A DNA stretch of 64,000 nt from JAPPLB01 sp965206655 (lineage in GTDB: Bacteria > Acidobacteriota > Terriglobia > Bryobacterales > UBA6623), in NCBI GenBank assembly GCA_965206655.1, contig CBDBKC010000038.1, positions 1,364,001-1,428,000 of the forward strand, written 5' to 3'. Numbering within the stretch: position 1 is the first letter of the stretch; each line of letters begins with the position of its first letter. A program made the position numbers and the translations under genes. Under the pieces are notes generated by a model that worked only from the letters and a program-made list of their open reading frames with translations, made no database searches and was not told the DNA's origin. This document shows, piece after piece, positions 1 to 8,546 of the stretch.

Positions 1-39
1 TAACTCCTTTGTTCGCAGCGCTCACAAGCGCCGCGCCGT

Positions 40-57
40 GGACTGTCCCAGTTTTTT
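40..57 (+). repeat. Dispersed GACTGTCCC-T-tract motif
   Basis: The stretch GGACTGTCCC followed by a T run sits just downstream of the metalloprotease gene. Related motifs recur at 21163-21180 (opposite strand), 22931-22948 and 41030-41049, always outside genes and often next to palindromes. It may be part of a REP-like or terminator-like family; function unknown. Confidence 0.4.
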
Positions 58-94
58 CACAGCCCCTTAGGTCCGGCGGCGGGAGAAGGGCCGC

Positions 95-2164
95 CTACTC
101 CACCGCGATCGTCACACCCCCCTGCGCCTCCCGCGCCGCAATCTCCACCTCGAGAAGGACGGATACTCCCGGCGTCACCCCCTCCGGCACAAACACGTTG
201 ATCTGGAACAACCCCGCGAAGTTCGGAGCCATTCCCGTGAAAAGTACTTCTGCCTCGATCCCCCCGATGCGGACGACCGTTGTTTCCTGCAAGAAACTCA
301 AATCCGCTCCGCCCCGCGCCAATTCCCCTGTCGCCAGCGGTGGATTGATCGCACCCTGCCCTGTTCCGAAAACGGAAATAAACGAACCACGTTGTGCCGG
401 ATTGGCGGGATCATTGACCGTTCCGTCCGAGTTCAAAACGATCGCGCGCGTTGTTTCCGGAACCATGAAAATGCCCGGGTTCGTCGACATCACGGGCACG
501 ATCTGGCTGGGGCCGGCCACTTGTTTGTGGCGAACGACCAGCAAGGCGTTGCTGAGTCCGGCGATTTCCACCGGGCTCATGGCATTGATTTGATCGCTAC
601 GGACAAAGAACAGGGGCAGTGGGATCCCGTTGATGCTGACCGAGACATCGCTCACCAAGGTTGCAAGCCGCCCCGTCACCGGGTTCAGAGCGCCCGCCAC
701 GCCGACCTCAGACCCGAGGTCCACACCGAAAATGGAAATGATCTCTCCGGCTGAGACGGCCCGTGGCAGGAAGCTTGCCGCTTTCACGACCGCGTCCGCC
801 GTGAACTGAGGCCGCGGTACATCCTCGACGATCGAAAACCCGCCTGAATACACCGAGGACTCCACCTCGGACGAGATTCGCAGGCTGACGTGCCCGATCG
901 GCGCCCCGGCCGCGACGGTGATGCGAAACCGCACGAGGGGGAACTCATCGCCGTTCGTGAATTCGATTGTTCCGGCATGTTCAAAGCTTCCTGGAATCAA
1001 GCTGCATCCGGTTCCGAAGAACGACAGGGATGCCTCCGTGACGGAGGGGTCGTCGAGTGCCTCGCCGTGGACCTCGACGACATACTCGCCGCCCGGGATC
1101 AGCTCGGCTCCGACCCTGCTGAGTATCTGAGAACCCACGAGCGCCGCGCCGGCGCCCCGGATGTTCAACTCCGGTGATCCGGCTTCGACCGTGAAGTTCG
1201 TCTCCCGCGCGGCGCCGGCGAAAAGAATAACCGGCGTAGGGTTCCCGTCCCCGTGAAAGGCGGTACGAAACGAAGTGTTGACGCCGACACCCGCGCGTCC
1301 GAGCTGGTTGCGGAACGCCGGGCCGTCGAGGGGCTCCACATAGAGCACATAGGTCCCGCTAGGCACACCCTGGATGTTGTAAGAGCCGTCGGGCTCGGTG
1401 AGCCCCCCGATCACCGTATTGCTGGAAACGCCTTGCGCGACCACGTGCGCTCCTCGCACGGCGGTTCCGCTTGGGAACGTGACCCGGCCGGTCAACTCAC
1501 CCAGGCTGGTCACGGCCGCCAACACAGGATAGGTGGCCGTGACAAAGGCCTCGTCATCCGACGAAAGCGTGGCCAGCGAATCATTGGCACGCGCCGCGAG
1601 CGCGAACATGGTCGCGCCCGCGATACCGGAATGATCAAAGCCCAGCGCATGACCTAACTCGTGAGTCATCGTCGCCTGAATATCGAAGGTGCCGGGTTCC
1701 AGGGTTGTGGAGTAGTCCAGCGCCGGGCTGAAGACGATATCGGTGTCGGCTAGCACGCCGTCCGTCTCCCAGAACAGCAAGGTTACCGCGATAGAGCCTC
1801 CCACAACGGCCCTAGTTCTTGGGGTGTCCGCGAAGGTGACAAGTTGCGTTCCATCCGCGAAGGGTTCCGCAAGATCCGTCGCCGTTAAAGGCGCGAAGTG
1901 GACCTCCGAAGTCGGCACGGCGCTCCAGGTGTCAAGGGCGGCCTTGAGGGCCTCAACCGGGCTGCTGTCGAGGCTGATGATGCGTTTCCCGCTACTGTTT
2001 GTCAGACCCGCTACGGTCTGATCATTGACGGCGAACTGAATGTTCGCGAAGTCTGTCCGGTGAAGCCTGCTCCCGTTTGGATGCCGGGCCTGGATGTAGG
2101 CCAGGGCCGATGCGGCCGCTAACAACGCCACCAGTGATGCGCGAAATGTACGATGCGGAAACAC
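95..2164 (-). CDS. Secreted matrixin-like metalloprotease with TIGR03437 C-terminal domain
   Basis: This encodes a 689-residue exported protein. A short N-terminal hydrophobic segment (about residues 8-24) looks like a Sec signal. The zinc-binding motif HELGHALGFDH lies at about residues 168-178 and marks a metzincin/matrixin-type protease. A carboxypeptidase-regulatory-like beta-sandwich (VTFPSGTAVRGAHVVAQG...) follows, and the last 230 residues (from about AASFLPRAVSAGE) match the TIGR03437 domain that is very abundant in Solibacter-type Acidobacteriota. The start is GTG at 2164. Likely role is extracellular protein degradation; the substrate is unknown. The gene stands alone, with the glycosylase gene divergent upstream. 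Family placement rests on the zinc motif and on the recognisable C-terminal domain. Confidence 0.85.
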   Translation of the reverse strand: MFPHRTFRASLVALLAAASALAYIQARHPNGSRLHRTDFANIQFAVNDQTVAGLTNSSGKRIISLDSSPVEALKAALDTWSAVPTSEVHFAPLTATDLAEPFADGTQLVTFADTPRTRAVVGGSIAVTLLFWETDGVLADTDIVFSPALDYSTTLEPGTFDIQATMTHELGHALGFDHSGIAGATMFALAARANDSLATLSSDDEAFVTATYPVLAAVTSLGELTGRVTFPSGTAVRGAHVVAQGVSSNTVIGGLTEPDGSYNIQGVPSGTYVLYVEPLDGPAFRNQLGRAGVGVNTSFRTAFHGDGNPTPVILFAGAARETNFTVEAGSPELNIRGAGAALVGSQILSRVGAELIPGGEYVVEVHGEALDDPSVTEASLSFFGTGCSLIPGSFEHAGTIEFTNGDEFPLVRFRITVAAGAPIGHVSLRISSEVESSVYSGGFSIVEDVPRPQFTADAVVKAASFLPRAVSAGEIISIFGVDLGSEVGVAGALNPVTGRLATLVSDVSVSINGIPLPLFFVRSDQINAMSPVEIAGLSNALLVVRHKQVAGPSQIVPVMSTNPGIFMVPETTRAIVLNSDGTVNDPANPAQRGSFISVFGTGQGAINPPLATGELARGGADLSFLQETTVVRIGGIEAEVLFTGMAPNFAGLFQINVFVPEGVTPGVSVLLEVEIAAREAQGGVTIAVE

Positions 2165-2282
2165 GATCCCCGATTATATCGGCGGCATGCTTTGGCTTTG
2201 GTGGGTTGGATCACGTGGAGCGCGCGTCGGGCTCTTCCGGGTGAGCCTGCCTTGCGGTATCGCCGATCCGCTGCCAAGCTGA

Positions 2283-3194
2283 TTGTCGATGCGAACGACG
2301 ATTCATCTCAAGCCCGCGCCGCCATTTGACTTTCGCGGTACGGCTCGCTCGCACGGCTGGGTTGTGCTCGCTCCCAACGAGTGGGACGAAGAAGCCGGCT
2401 CTCTCAGCCGCGTGGAACGGCTCGCGAAGGGCAAGGTGGTGCTGCTGCAAGTCGCCGGAGAAGGAACGCTCCGCCAACCGGCAATCCGGGTCGAGATCGA
2501 GCACCGCGGTAGGCTCGCGCGGCGCGACATTGAGGATGTGACGGCTCGAGTCTCTCACATGTTCCGTCTCGAGGAAGACTTGCGCCGCTTCTACACAATT
2601 TGCCGCAAGCGAGGCGGGCCGTGGACGAACGTGACTCGCGGACTCGGGCGAATGCTGCGTTCTTCAAACCTGTTCGAAGATATCGTCAAGGTGATCTGCA
2701 CGACCAACATCCAGTGGGGCGGTACGAAGCGAATGGTAGCCGCGCTCGTCGAACAGTTTGGGGCGGCTCATGGCGCCCATCCCTGTTTGAAGGCCTTCCC
2801 CACTCCCGAAGCCATTGCCACCGTCGACGCGGACGAGTTCGCCCGCCGCGTGAATATGGGGTACCGCGCCCCCTATATCCACGAACTTGCCGGCCGTATC
2901 GCGACGAAAGACCTGCTTCTCTCACGGCTGGAAGATCCGAGCATCCCGACAGCCGAACTGAAGAAGGAACTGCTGGCGATCAAAGGTATCGGCGCATATG
3001 CCGCTGCCTCGCTTTTGATGCTGCTCGGCCGCTACGACGAGCTTCCCATCGACAGTGTTTGTAAGGATTTCATGCGGAATCGGTACTTCGACGGCCGTGT
3101 TCCTTCGGATAGCGAGATCTGCGGGATCTACGAAGACTGGGGCGAATGGAAGTTCCTCGCCTACTGGTTCGACCTTAAGTATTCCAGGCGGTAA
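2283..3194 (+). CDS. HhH-GPD family DNA glycosylase (OGG/AlkA-like)
   Basis: This 303-residue protein contains the helix-hairpin-helix motif KGIGAYAA at about residue 234, followed by the conserved catalytic aspartate in LPIDSV (about residue 257), the signature of base-excision DNA glycosylases of the HhH-GPD superfamily. The N-terminal 100 residues resemble the beta-rich domain of OGG1/AlkA-type enzymes. No C-terminal iron-sulfur cysteine cluster is seen, so it is not a typical endonuclease III. Predicted role is excision of oxidised or alkylated bases; substrate specificity cannot be read from sequence. The start is TTG at 2283 or ATG at 2289. It is divergent from the metalloprotease and 82 bp upstream of ilvD. 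Confidence 0.85.
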   Translation: MSMRTTIHLKPAPPFDFRGTARSHGWVVLAPNEWDEEAGSLSRVERLAKGKVVLLQVAGEGTLRQPAIRVEIEHRGRLARRDIEDVTARVSHMFRLEEDLRRFYTICRKRGGPWTNVTRGLGRMLRSSNLFEDIVKVICTTNIQWGGTKRMVAALVEQFGAAHGAHPCLKAFPTPEAIATVDADEFARRVNMGYRAPYIHELAGRIATKDLLLSRLEDPSIPTAELKKELLAIKGIGAYAAASLLMLLGRYDELPIDSVCKDFMRNRYFDGRVPSDSEICGIYEDWGEWKFLAYWFDLKYSRR

Positions 3195-3276
3195 CGGCGA
3201 CAGGCGCCCGCGGCTGTGAGTGAACTCGCATAAGCTAAGATGAAGATTCTTCAGTGATTGGAGCCAAAAAACAAAC

Positions 3277-4971
3277 GTGTCGAATCCACTCAAACCTCGC
3301 AGTCATGTGATTACCGATGGTCGGGATCGAGCGCCGGCGCGGTCGATGCTAAAGGCTATCGGTTTCACCGACTCCGACCTCGCCAAGCCGATCATCGGCA
3401 TCGCGAATACGTGGATCGAGACGATGCCCTGCAACTTCAACCTTCGCGAGTTGGCTGTCAAAGTGAAGGAAGGCGTTCGCTCCGCCGGTGGAACTCCGAT
3501 GGAGTTCAACACGATCGCCGTCAGCGACGGTGTCACGATGGGTACCGAAGGCATGAAGGCCTCGCTCGTGAGCCGCGAGCTGATCGCGGATTCCATCGAA
3601 CTCACTGCCCGTGGATATATGTTCGACGCCGTGGTTGCTCTTGTTGCCTGCGATAAGACGATTCCCGGCGGCGCGATGGCGCTTGCGCGTCTCGATATTC
3701 CGTCGGTCCTGCTTTACGGTGGCTCGATCATGCCGGGCCGTTTTCAAGGCCGTGACGTCACCATTCAAGACGTTTTTGAAGCGGTTGGCAGTCACGCGGC
3801 CGGCAAGATGACCGACGCCGAACTCAAGGAACTAGAAGATGTCGCCTGCCCGGGCGCCGGAGCCTGCGGCGGCCAGTACACGGCCAACACGATGGCCACC
3901 GTCATGGAAGCGATCGGCCTCTCGCCAATGGGCAGTGCCAGTACCCCGGCGGTCGATCCGGCCAAAGGCGGCATTGGGATGGAAGCGGGCCGCATCGTGA
4001 TGGAGGCCCTCCGGAACGATCTGCGGCCCAGCAAGATTCTGACCCGCAAGGCGTTTGAAAACGCGATTGCGAGCGTCGCCGCCACGGGTGGGTCGACCAA
4101 CGCGGTGCTTCACCTGCTTGCCCTCGCGCGTGATGCCGGCGTGGACCTGAATATCGATGATTTCGATGAGATCAGCCTTCGCACACCCCTCCTTGTCGAC
4201 CTGAAGCCGGGTGGAAACTTCGTCGCGGCGGACGTCTACAACGCCGGTGGCATCCAGCTCATCGTCAAGCGGCTCGTCGAAGGGGGCTATTGCGACGGCT
4301 CGCAAATGACCGTCACCGGACAAACCGTCGGCGAGGCATCCGCGTCGGCGACAGAGGCCAAGAACGAGATCGGCGGCAAGAAAGTCATTCACGCGGCCGC
4401 CGATCCCATCAAATCGACGGGCGGACTCGTCATCCTCAAAGGCAACCTCGCGCCGGAAGGCTGTGTTCTAAAAGTTGCCGGACACGAGCGCAGCTACCAC
4501 AAGGGTCCTGCTCGCGTTTTCAATACGGAGGAGGAGTCGATGCACGCGGTCACGGAAGGGCGTATCCAGGCGGGAGACGTGATGGTCATTCGCTACGAGG
4601 GACCCGCCGGCGGACCAGGTATGCGCGAAATGCTCGGCGTTACGGCAGCCATCGTGGGCAAGGGTCTTGGCGATAGCGTCGCCCTCATGACGGACGGCCG
4701 CTTCAGCGGCGCGACACGGGGCTTGATGGTGGGCCATGTGGCGCCCGAGGCGGCCCGTCGCGGCCCGATTGCGGCGCTTGAAGAGGGTGACATCGTCGTA
4801 TTCGATATCGAAAACCGGCGACTCGATGTCGAACTTGATGACGCCACGCTTCAGCAGCGGCTCGCGGCCTGGAAGGAACCCGCGCCGCGCTACGCGTCAG
4901 GCGTCTTTTCAAAGTATGCCGCTCTCGTTTCGTCGGCGGCTCAAGGCGCGGTCACCTCTGCCCCGAGCTAG
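3277..4971 (+). CDS. ilvD: Dihydroxy-acid dehydratase
   Basis: A 564-residue IlvD/Edd-family enzyme converting 2,3-dihydroxy-isovalerate or -methylvalerate to the 2-keto acids in branched-chain amino acid synthesis. The conserved cysteines of the iron-sulfur cluster are visible at C52 (TMPCN), C125 (ACDKTIPGG) and C197 (GAGACGGQYTANTMA). The C-terminal motif TDGRFSGATRGLMVGHVAPEA carries the conserved active-site region. Length is normal for the family. The start is GTG at 3277; the coding frame and family alignment (SNPLKPRSHVITDG) begin there. No other ilv genes are adjacent. The protein is cytoplasmic. Confidence 0.97.
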   Translation: MSNPLKPRSHVITDGRDRAPARSMLKAIGFTDSDLAKPIIGIANTWIETMPCNFNLRELAVKVKEGVRSAGGTPMEFNTIAVSDGVTMGTEGMKASLVSRELIADSIELTARGYMFDAVVALVACDKTIPGGAMALARLDIPSVLLYGGSIMPGRFQGRDVTIQDVFEAVGSHAAGKMTDAELKELEDVACPGAGACGGQYTANTMATVMEAIGLSPMGSASTPAVDPAKGGIGMEAGRIVMEALRNDLRPSKILTRKAFENAIASVAATGGSTNAVLHLLALARDAGVDLNIDDFDEISLRTPLLVDLKPGGNFVAADVYNAGGIQLIVKRLVEGGYCDGSQMTVTGQTVGEASASATEAKNEIGGKKVIHAAADPIKSTGGLVILKGNLAPEGCVLKVAGHERSYHKGPARVFNTEEESMHAVTEGRIQAGDVMVIRYEGPAGGPGMREMLGVTAAIVGKGLGDSVALMTDGRFSGATRGLMVGHVAPEAARRGPIAALEEGDIVVFDIENRRLDVELDDATLQQRLAAWKEPAPRYASGVFSKYAALVSSAAQGAVTSAPS

Positions 4972-5016
4972 AGCTTCTCCGGGCGGCGGCCCCGCCCCCA
5001 GAGATTCCCCTCACAC

Positions 5017-6153
5017 ATGCGCGTCTTGGTTGACTGCTCTCCGCTGCTGATCCGCTACGCGGGGATGAAGAGCTACCTCTACTACCTGGCGCGCAATCTG
5101 CTGCTCCACAAAGGCTCTCACGAGTTTCGCGCGTTCCCGTTCATCGACTGGTTCGGAGGGCTGGACCTGCTCGATTCGTCGATCGATCACGAGCATTCGA
5201 TGATCGGACGCTACAACACGACGGCTCGGCTTTTGTTCGTCAACATGGCTAATAAGGGCAACCACGGCCTACTCGATTTCGCCATGCCGGGCGTCGACCT
5301 TTTCTACGCAACGAATCACGTGCGCAACCCACCGCGGCGCAGAAAACTCGCGACGACACTCCACGACCTCACGACCTACACCGTCCCTGAATGCCATCTG
5401 CCCTCGCACCACGAGATGGAGAAGAGCTTCGTCGAGAATGTCGTAACGCGAGCCGATGCGGTCATCGCCATTTCCGAGCACACCCGCCAGGACCTCATCC
5501 GCATCTTTGACTTTCCGCCTGAGCGTGTCGAAGTCATCTACCAGGGCATCGCCGACTCTTACTTCGAAACCACCCCGGAGGGTGCGGCGGCTGTGCGCGC
5601 GAAGTACCGGCTCGACAAACCCTACATCCTACATGTCGGTACGATTGAGCCGCGCAAGAACATCAATACCCTGTTTGACGCCTACGAAAAGCTCCCTGCT
5701 TCTCTGAGGGAAGAGTTCCCTTTGATACTGGTCGGCTCGATTGGTTGGGCCGACGAGGCGACCATTAAACGGGTCGAGTCACCGCCCGAGGGTGTTCGCT
5801 ATCTGCGCTATATCCCTGAGGAAGATCTGCCTTTCCTCACGGCAGGTGCGACGGTATGCGTCTACCCGTCGCTCTACGAGGGGTTCGGTCTGCCTCTTCC
5901 GCAGGCGATGGCGACCGGCGTGCCGGTGCTTACGTCGAATGTGAGTTCGCTGCCGGAGGTGGCGGGCGACGCCGCAGTTCTGGTGGACCCTCGTAGCCAA
6001 GCGGAAATCACCGCCGGCCTCGAACGGTTGCTCACGTCGTCGTCGCTGCGCGCGGATCTCATAGCCAAGGGGCTGAAACGCGTTGAGCGCTTCCGCTGGG
6101 AGCAGTCGGCGAAACAGACCTGGGATTACTTTGAACGGGTTTGTGGTAGGTAG
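5017..6153 (+). CDS. GT4-family glycosyltransferase
   Basis: A 378-residue GT-B fold glycosyltransferase of the group 1 (GT4) type. It has an N-terminal domain with mannosyltransferase-like features (ATTLHDLTTYTVPE), the central hinge HVGTIEPRKNINTLF (about residues 207-221) that starts the nucleotide-sugar-binding domain, and the EX7E-like motif in YEGFGLPLPQAMATGVPV (about residues 286-303). It probably transfers an NDP-sugar to a surface polysaccharide or lipid carrier; donor and acceptor are unknown. It stands 45 bp after ilvD but shares no obvious pathway with it. No membrane segment is apparent, so it is probably cytoplasmic or peripheral. Confidence 0.9.
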   Translation: MRVLVDCSPLLIRYAGMKSYLYYLARNLLLHKGSHEFRAFPFIDWFGGLDLLDSSIDHEHSMIGRYNTTARLLFVNMANKGNHGLLDFAMPGVDLFYATNHVRNPPRRRKLATTLHDLTTYTVPECHLPSHHEMEKSFVENVVTRADAVIAISEHTRQDLIRIFDFPPERVEVIYQGIADSYFETTPEGAAAVRAKYRLDKPYILHVGTIEPRKNINTLFDAYEKLPASLREEFPLILVGSIGWADEATIKRVESPPEGVRYLRYIPEEDLPFLTAGATVCVYPSLYEGFGLPLPQAMATGVPVLTSNVSSLPEVAGDAAVLVDPRSQAEITAGLERLLTSSSLRADLIAKGLKRVERFRWEQSAKQTWDYFERVCGR

Positions 6154-6209
6154 CGCAGAACCTCCACAGTTTATGAAGGCTTACAGAGGTGGTCCTTAGG
6201 CATGGAACT

Positions 6210-6731
6210 CTATTCGTCGTCCGTCACCCGGAAGCCGATCCGATCTTTTCGTTCCGATTCGGGTGGCGCGAGCAGCCAATCGACCTGCTCGCACAGCGTT
6301 GTGATGATCTGATCATGCTCCGCGACGATTCGCGCGAGTTCATCGTTCGTCAAGATCGCTTTGCGAAGCTGTACGTATGTGCGCATGATCAGGACGTTGA
6401 TTTCCGCCGCTTGTCTGCTGCGTAGGACCGAAGAGAGCATCGCTACACCTTCTTGCGTGAAAGCGTACGGCAGCGACCCGCCGAGGCTGCGGCGGGAAGG
6501 TATCACATTTTGTGATACCAAGGCGTCCACCTCTTCCTCAGACAACTGGAACATGAAGTCGTCGGGGAAGCGTTCGCTGTTGCGCTTCACCTGCTGACGA
6601 AGGGCAATCGCTTTCACCTCGTAGAGTTTGGCGAGATCGCGATCAAGCATCACCTGTTCACCGCGGATCACGAATATTCGCGCGGCGATGCGTTCGATCG
6701 GGATGAGGCTCTTTGCCTTCGCTTTACCCAT
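6210..6731 (-). CDS. ORF6N/KilA-N-type DNA-binding domain protein
   Basis: A 173-residue protein beginning MGKAKAKSLIPIERIAARIF. The N-terminal domain (RIFVIRGEQVMLDRDLAKLYEV, FPDDFMFQLSEEE, YAFTEGVAMLSSVL-like) is the ORF6N domain, a KilA-N relative often found in phage anti-repressors and accessory DNA. The C-terminal third is helical and charged, consistent with oligomerisation. Such genes occur in many chromosomes as solitary accessory genes. The adjacent IS630 element begins 75 bp upstream of this start, so the native promoter may have been displaced. An in-frame extension upstream to 7259 only reads antisense through the IS and was not used. Confidence 0.8.
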   Translation of the reverse strand: MGKAKAKSLIPIERIAARIFVIRGEQVMLDRDLAKLYEVKAIALRQQVKRNSERFPDDFMFQLSEEEVDALVSQNVIPSRRSLGGSLPYAFTQEGVAMLSSVLRSRQAAEINVLIMRTYVQLRKAILTNDELARIVAEHDQIITTLCEQVDWLLAPPESERKDRIGFRVTDDE

Positions 6732-6805
6732 CAGGCCACCGGGGCGAAGCGCGGATTCTCTGTCAACATGCTCGCTTCCCTCCTCTCCACTCACTCCTGG
6801 CCTTA

Positions 6806-7901
6806 CTGAGTCCCGCATAATATAGAGTAACCTTTTGTAATGGAGCGACGTCTTTTGGATATGGGTTTTCCAAAAGGCGTGAAGCGAGACTTTGCGGCGC
6901 TGGAGAAGCGGTGCATCGAGGCGGTGCGGCTGGTCGTGGAAAAAGGACTGAGCCAAGCCGAGGCGGCGCGTAGAGTCCAAGCCGCCCAACAAAGCGTCAG
7001 CGGCTGGGTACAGCGTTACCGCGAAGACGGCCGCGCCGGGTTGGCCAAAGCCGGCCGCGCCGGCCGCAAGCCGTTGCTGAGCACCGCGCAGCTCGCCGAG
7101 CTGGAAGGGCTGCTGCTCGAAGGACCCGAAGCGCACGGCTTCCCGACGCCGCTGTGGAGCTGTCCGCGGGTGGCGCGGTTGATCCGCGACCGTTTCGGGG
7201 TGCGCTACCACGAAGGCCACGTCTGGAAGCTGCTGCGGGCACTCCACTGGAGCCCGCAACGGCCGGTCGGCAAGGCCCGCGAGCGCAACGAGGAAGCGAT
7301 CCGCGCCTGGAAGAAACAGACCTGGCCCGCCATTAAAAAAAAGCGCAAAAGCAGGGCCGCACGATCGTCTTCATCGACGAAAGCGGACTGAGCCAGAAGC
7401 CACATCGCTGCCGTACTTGGGCGCCGCGCGGGCAGACGCCCGTACTGCAGTTCAACTTCAACTGGAAGAAGCTCTCGGCGGCGGCCGGAATCACTTTCCA
7501 CAACTTCTATTTCCGTCTCTATCCCGACGCCATCCGCGGTCCCGAGGTGATCGATTTCCTCAAGGCGCTGCTGCGCCACATACAACGTCCGTTGCTGATC
7601 GTGTGGGATCGCTTGCCGGCGCATCGCAGCGCGTTGGTGCGCGAGTTCATCGCGTTGTCGCAGGGCCACATCGAGACCGAGTACTTGCCGGGCTACGCCC
7701 CGGAGCTGAATCCGGTGGAATACATCTGGGCCTACTGGAAGCAGCACGAGTTGCCCAACGTCTGCCCCAACGACTACTGGGAGCTCGACGAGCGGGCACG
7801 CACGACCTTGCGCCGCATGCGCCGCAAACGGCGCTTGATCGCCGCCTTTTGGAAGCAATCTTCTTTGTCGTTCGATTAACTGAATATTATGCGGGACTCA
7901 G
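6806..7901 (+). mobile_element. IS630-family insertion sequence (copy 1)
   Basis: A complete 1096-bp element with perfect 18-bp terminal inverted repeats (CTGAGTCCCGCATAATAT at 6806-6823, its complement at 7884-7901). It is flanked on both sides by TA (6804-6805 and 7902-7903), the duplicated target of IS630 elements. It holds one transposase gene in two overlapping frames. It separates the ORF6N gene from the remnant of a rhamnogalacturonan-lyase gene. Confidence 0.92.
6840..7879 (+). CDS. IS630 transposase, two frames joined by a -1 shift at A8
   Basis: The first frame (6840-7391) gives the N-terminal helix-turn-helix part (LSQAEAARRVQAAQQSVSGW, then GLAKAGRAGRKPLL) of an IS630/Tc1-mariner type transposase. 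The catalytic DDE domain continues in the -1 frame: IVFIDESGLSQ, LLIVWDRLPAHRS and LPGYAPELNPVEYIW carry the three acidic positions. The two frames meet at a run of eight A (7335-7342), a classic slippery site. A -1 slip there joins them into one protein of about 345 residues. Programmed frameshifting is known in IS630 elements, so this is probably functional and not decay, though that is an inference. Confidence 0.85.
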
Positions 7902-7952
7902 TAAGCGTAGCGGAGCCAACTGGAATAGATCAAGGTTCATTTTCAAGTGGTA

Positions 7953-8228
7953 CTAACGGCCCAGTACGAGACGGGATAGCGAGAGAATCGTTCTGGTTGG
8001 GCGGATGGAGCGAGGGTGGGCCGCGTCCACCGGATCGCCCTTGAGCAAGCGCCAGCGAATGTACGCCTTGCCGTCGCTGTTCACGACCGCGACGAGGCCA
8101 CGGTTGAACTTCTCCTCTGCTCGAACCGGCACACAGCAGAGCAGCACCGACGCGGCGACGCCCAACCGAATCGCTGCGCGATCAGTGGAGAACATATGAC
8201 ATGTTTTGGCGACCTCGGTTGCTACCAC
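7953..8228 (-). pseudogene. 5' remnant of a rhamnogalacturonan lyase (PL11-like)
   Basis: The 91-residue frame begins with a signal peptide (IRLGVAASVLLCCVPVRAEE) and continues EKFNRGLVAVVNSDGKAYIRWRLLKGDP, which resembles the N-terminal strand of PL11 rhamnogalacturonan lyases (normally about 600 residues). After GDP the similarity stops and the frame ends within 25 residues. The remainder of the gene is missing; the IS630 element lies only 50 bp further on. I call it a truncated, non-functional remnant. The family call rests on a short stretch and should be taken as likely, not proven. Confidence 0.55.
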
Positions 8229-8281
8229 ACGTCGGCAGGGCTATGCTTGGACCGGGCCCGAACCGCCGAGGAGGGTGAATC

Positions 8282-8360
8282 ATGACTCGCCGAAGTTTGT
8301 TGCAAACATTGGGCGTTGCCGCCGCCAGTGGCGCGGTCCCGCAGGTGTCCGGAGCATTTT
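8282..8360 (+). pseudogene. Tat-signal N-terminus cut by an IS
   Basis: An ATG at 8282, preceded by the ribosome-binding-like GGAGGG, opens a frame MTRRSLLQTLGVAAASGAVP with a twin-arginine motif and hydrophobic stretch typical of Tat-exported enzymes. After about 26 residues (SGAF) the sequence enters the terminal repeat of the adjacent IS at 8361, and no continuation is found on the other side of that IS. It is the leftover 5' end of an exported enzyme gene; the family cannot be told. Confidence 0.55.
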
Positions 8361-8496
8361 CTCATCGAAGGATGAGCCTGGAGAAGCAGGGGAGCACTGA
8401 GTCGCTGGGCTCCTTTCTGGGATTGGTTAAGAAGGGGAGAGAATCGTCGTCGGGGCTGTGGGAATGTGGGAATCGCGGAGCGATTTCCAAGGGCGT

Positions 8497-8539
8497 TGGG
8501 AAACGAGGGAAACCGGTTTTTGGTTTTCCTCGTTTCCCA
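8497..8539. other. 12-bp-arm hairpin downstream of the transposase
   Basis: TGGGAAACGAGG (8497-8508) is exactly complementary to CCTCGTTTCCCA (8528-8539) with a 19-nt loop. It lies just past the stop codon of the leftward IS transposase (8547), where a transcription terminator or a structured IS end could sit. No U-tract follows on the minus strand. Confidence 0.45.
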
Positions 8540-8546
8540 TCGCCCG

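Noticed and set aside
6732..7259. N-terminal extension of the ORF6N protein
   Set aside because: It would read antisense through the IS630 transposase; the family starts at MGKAKAKSL.
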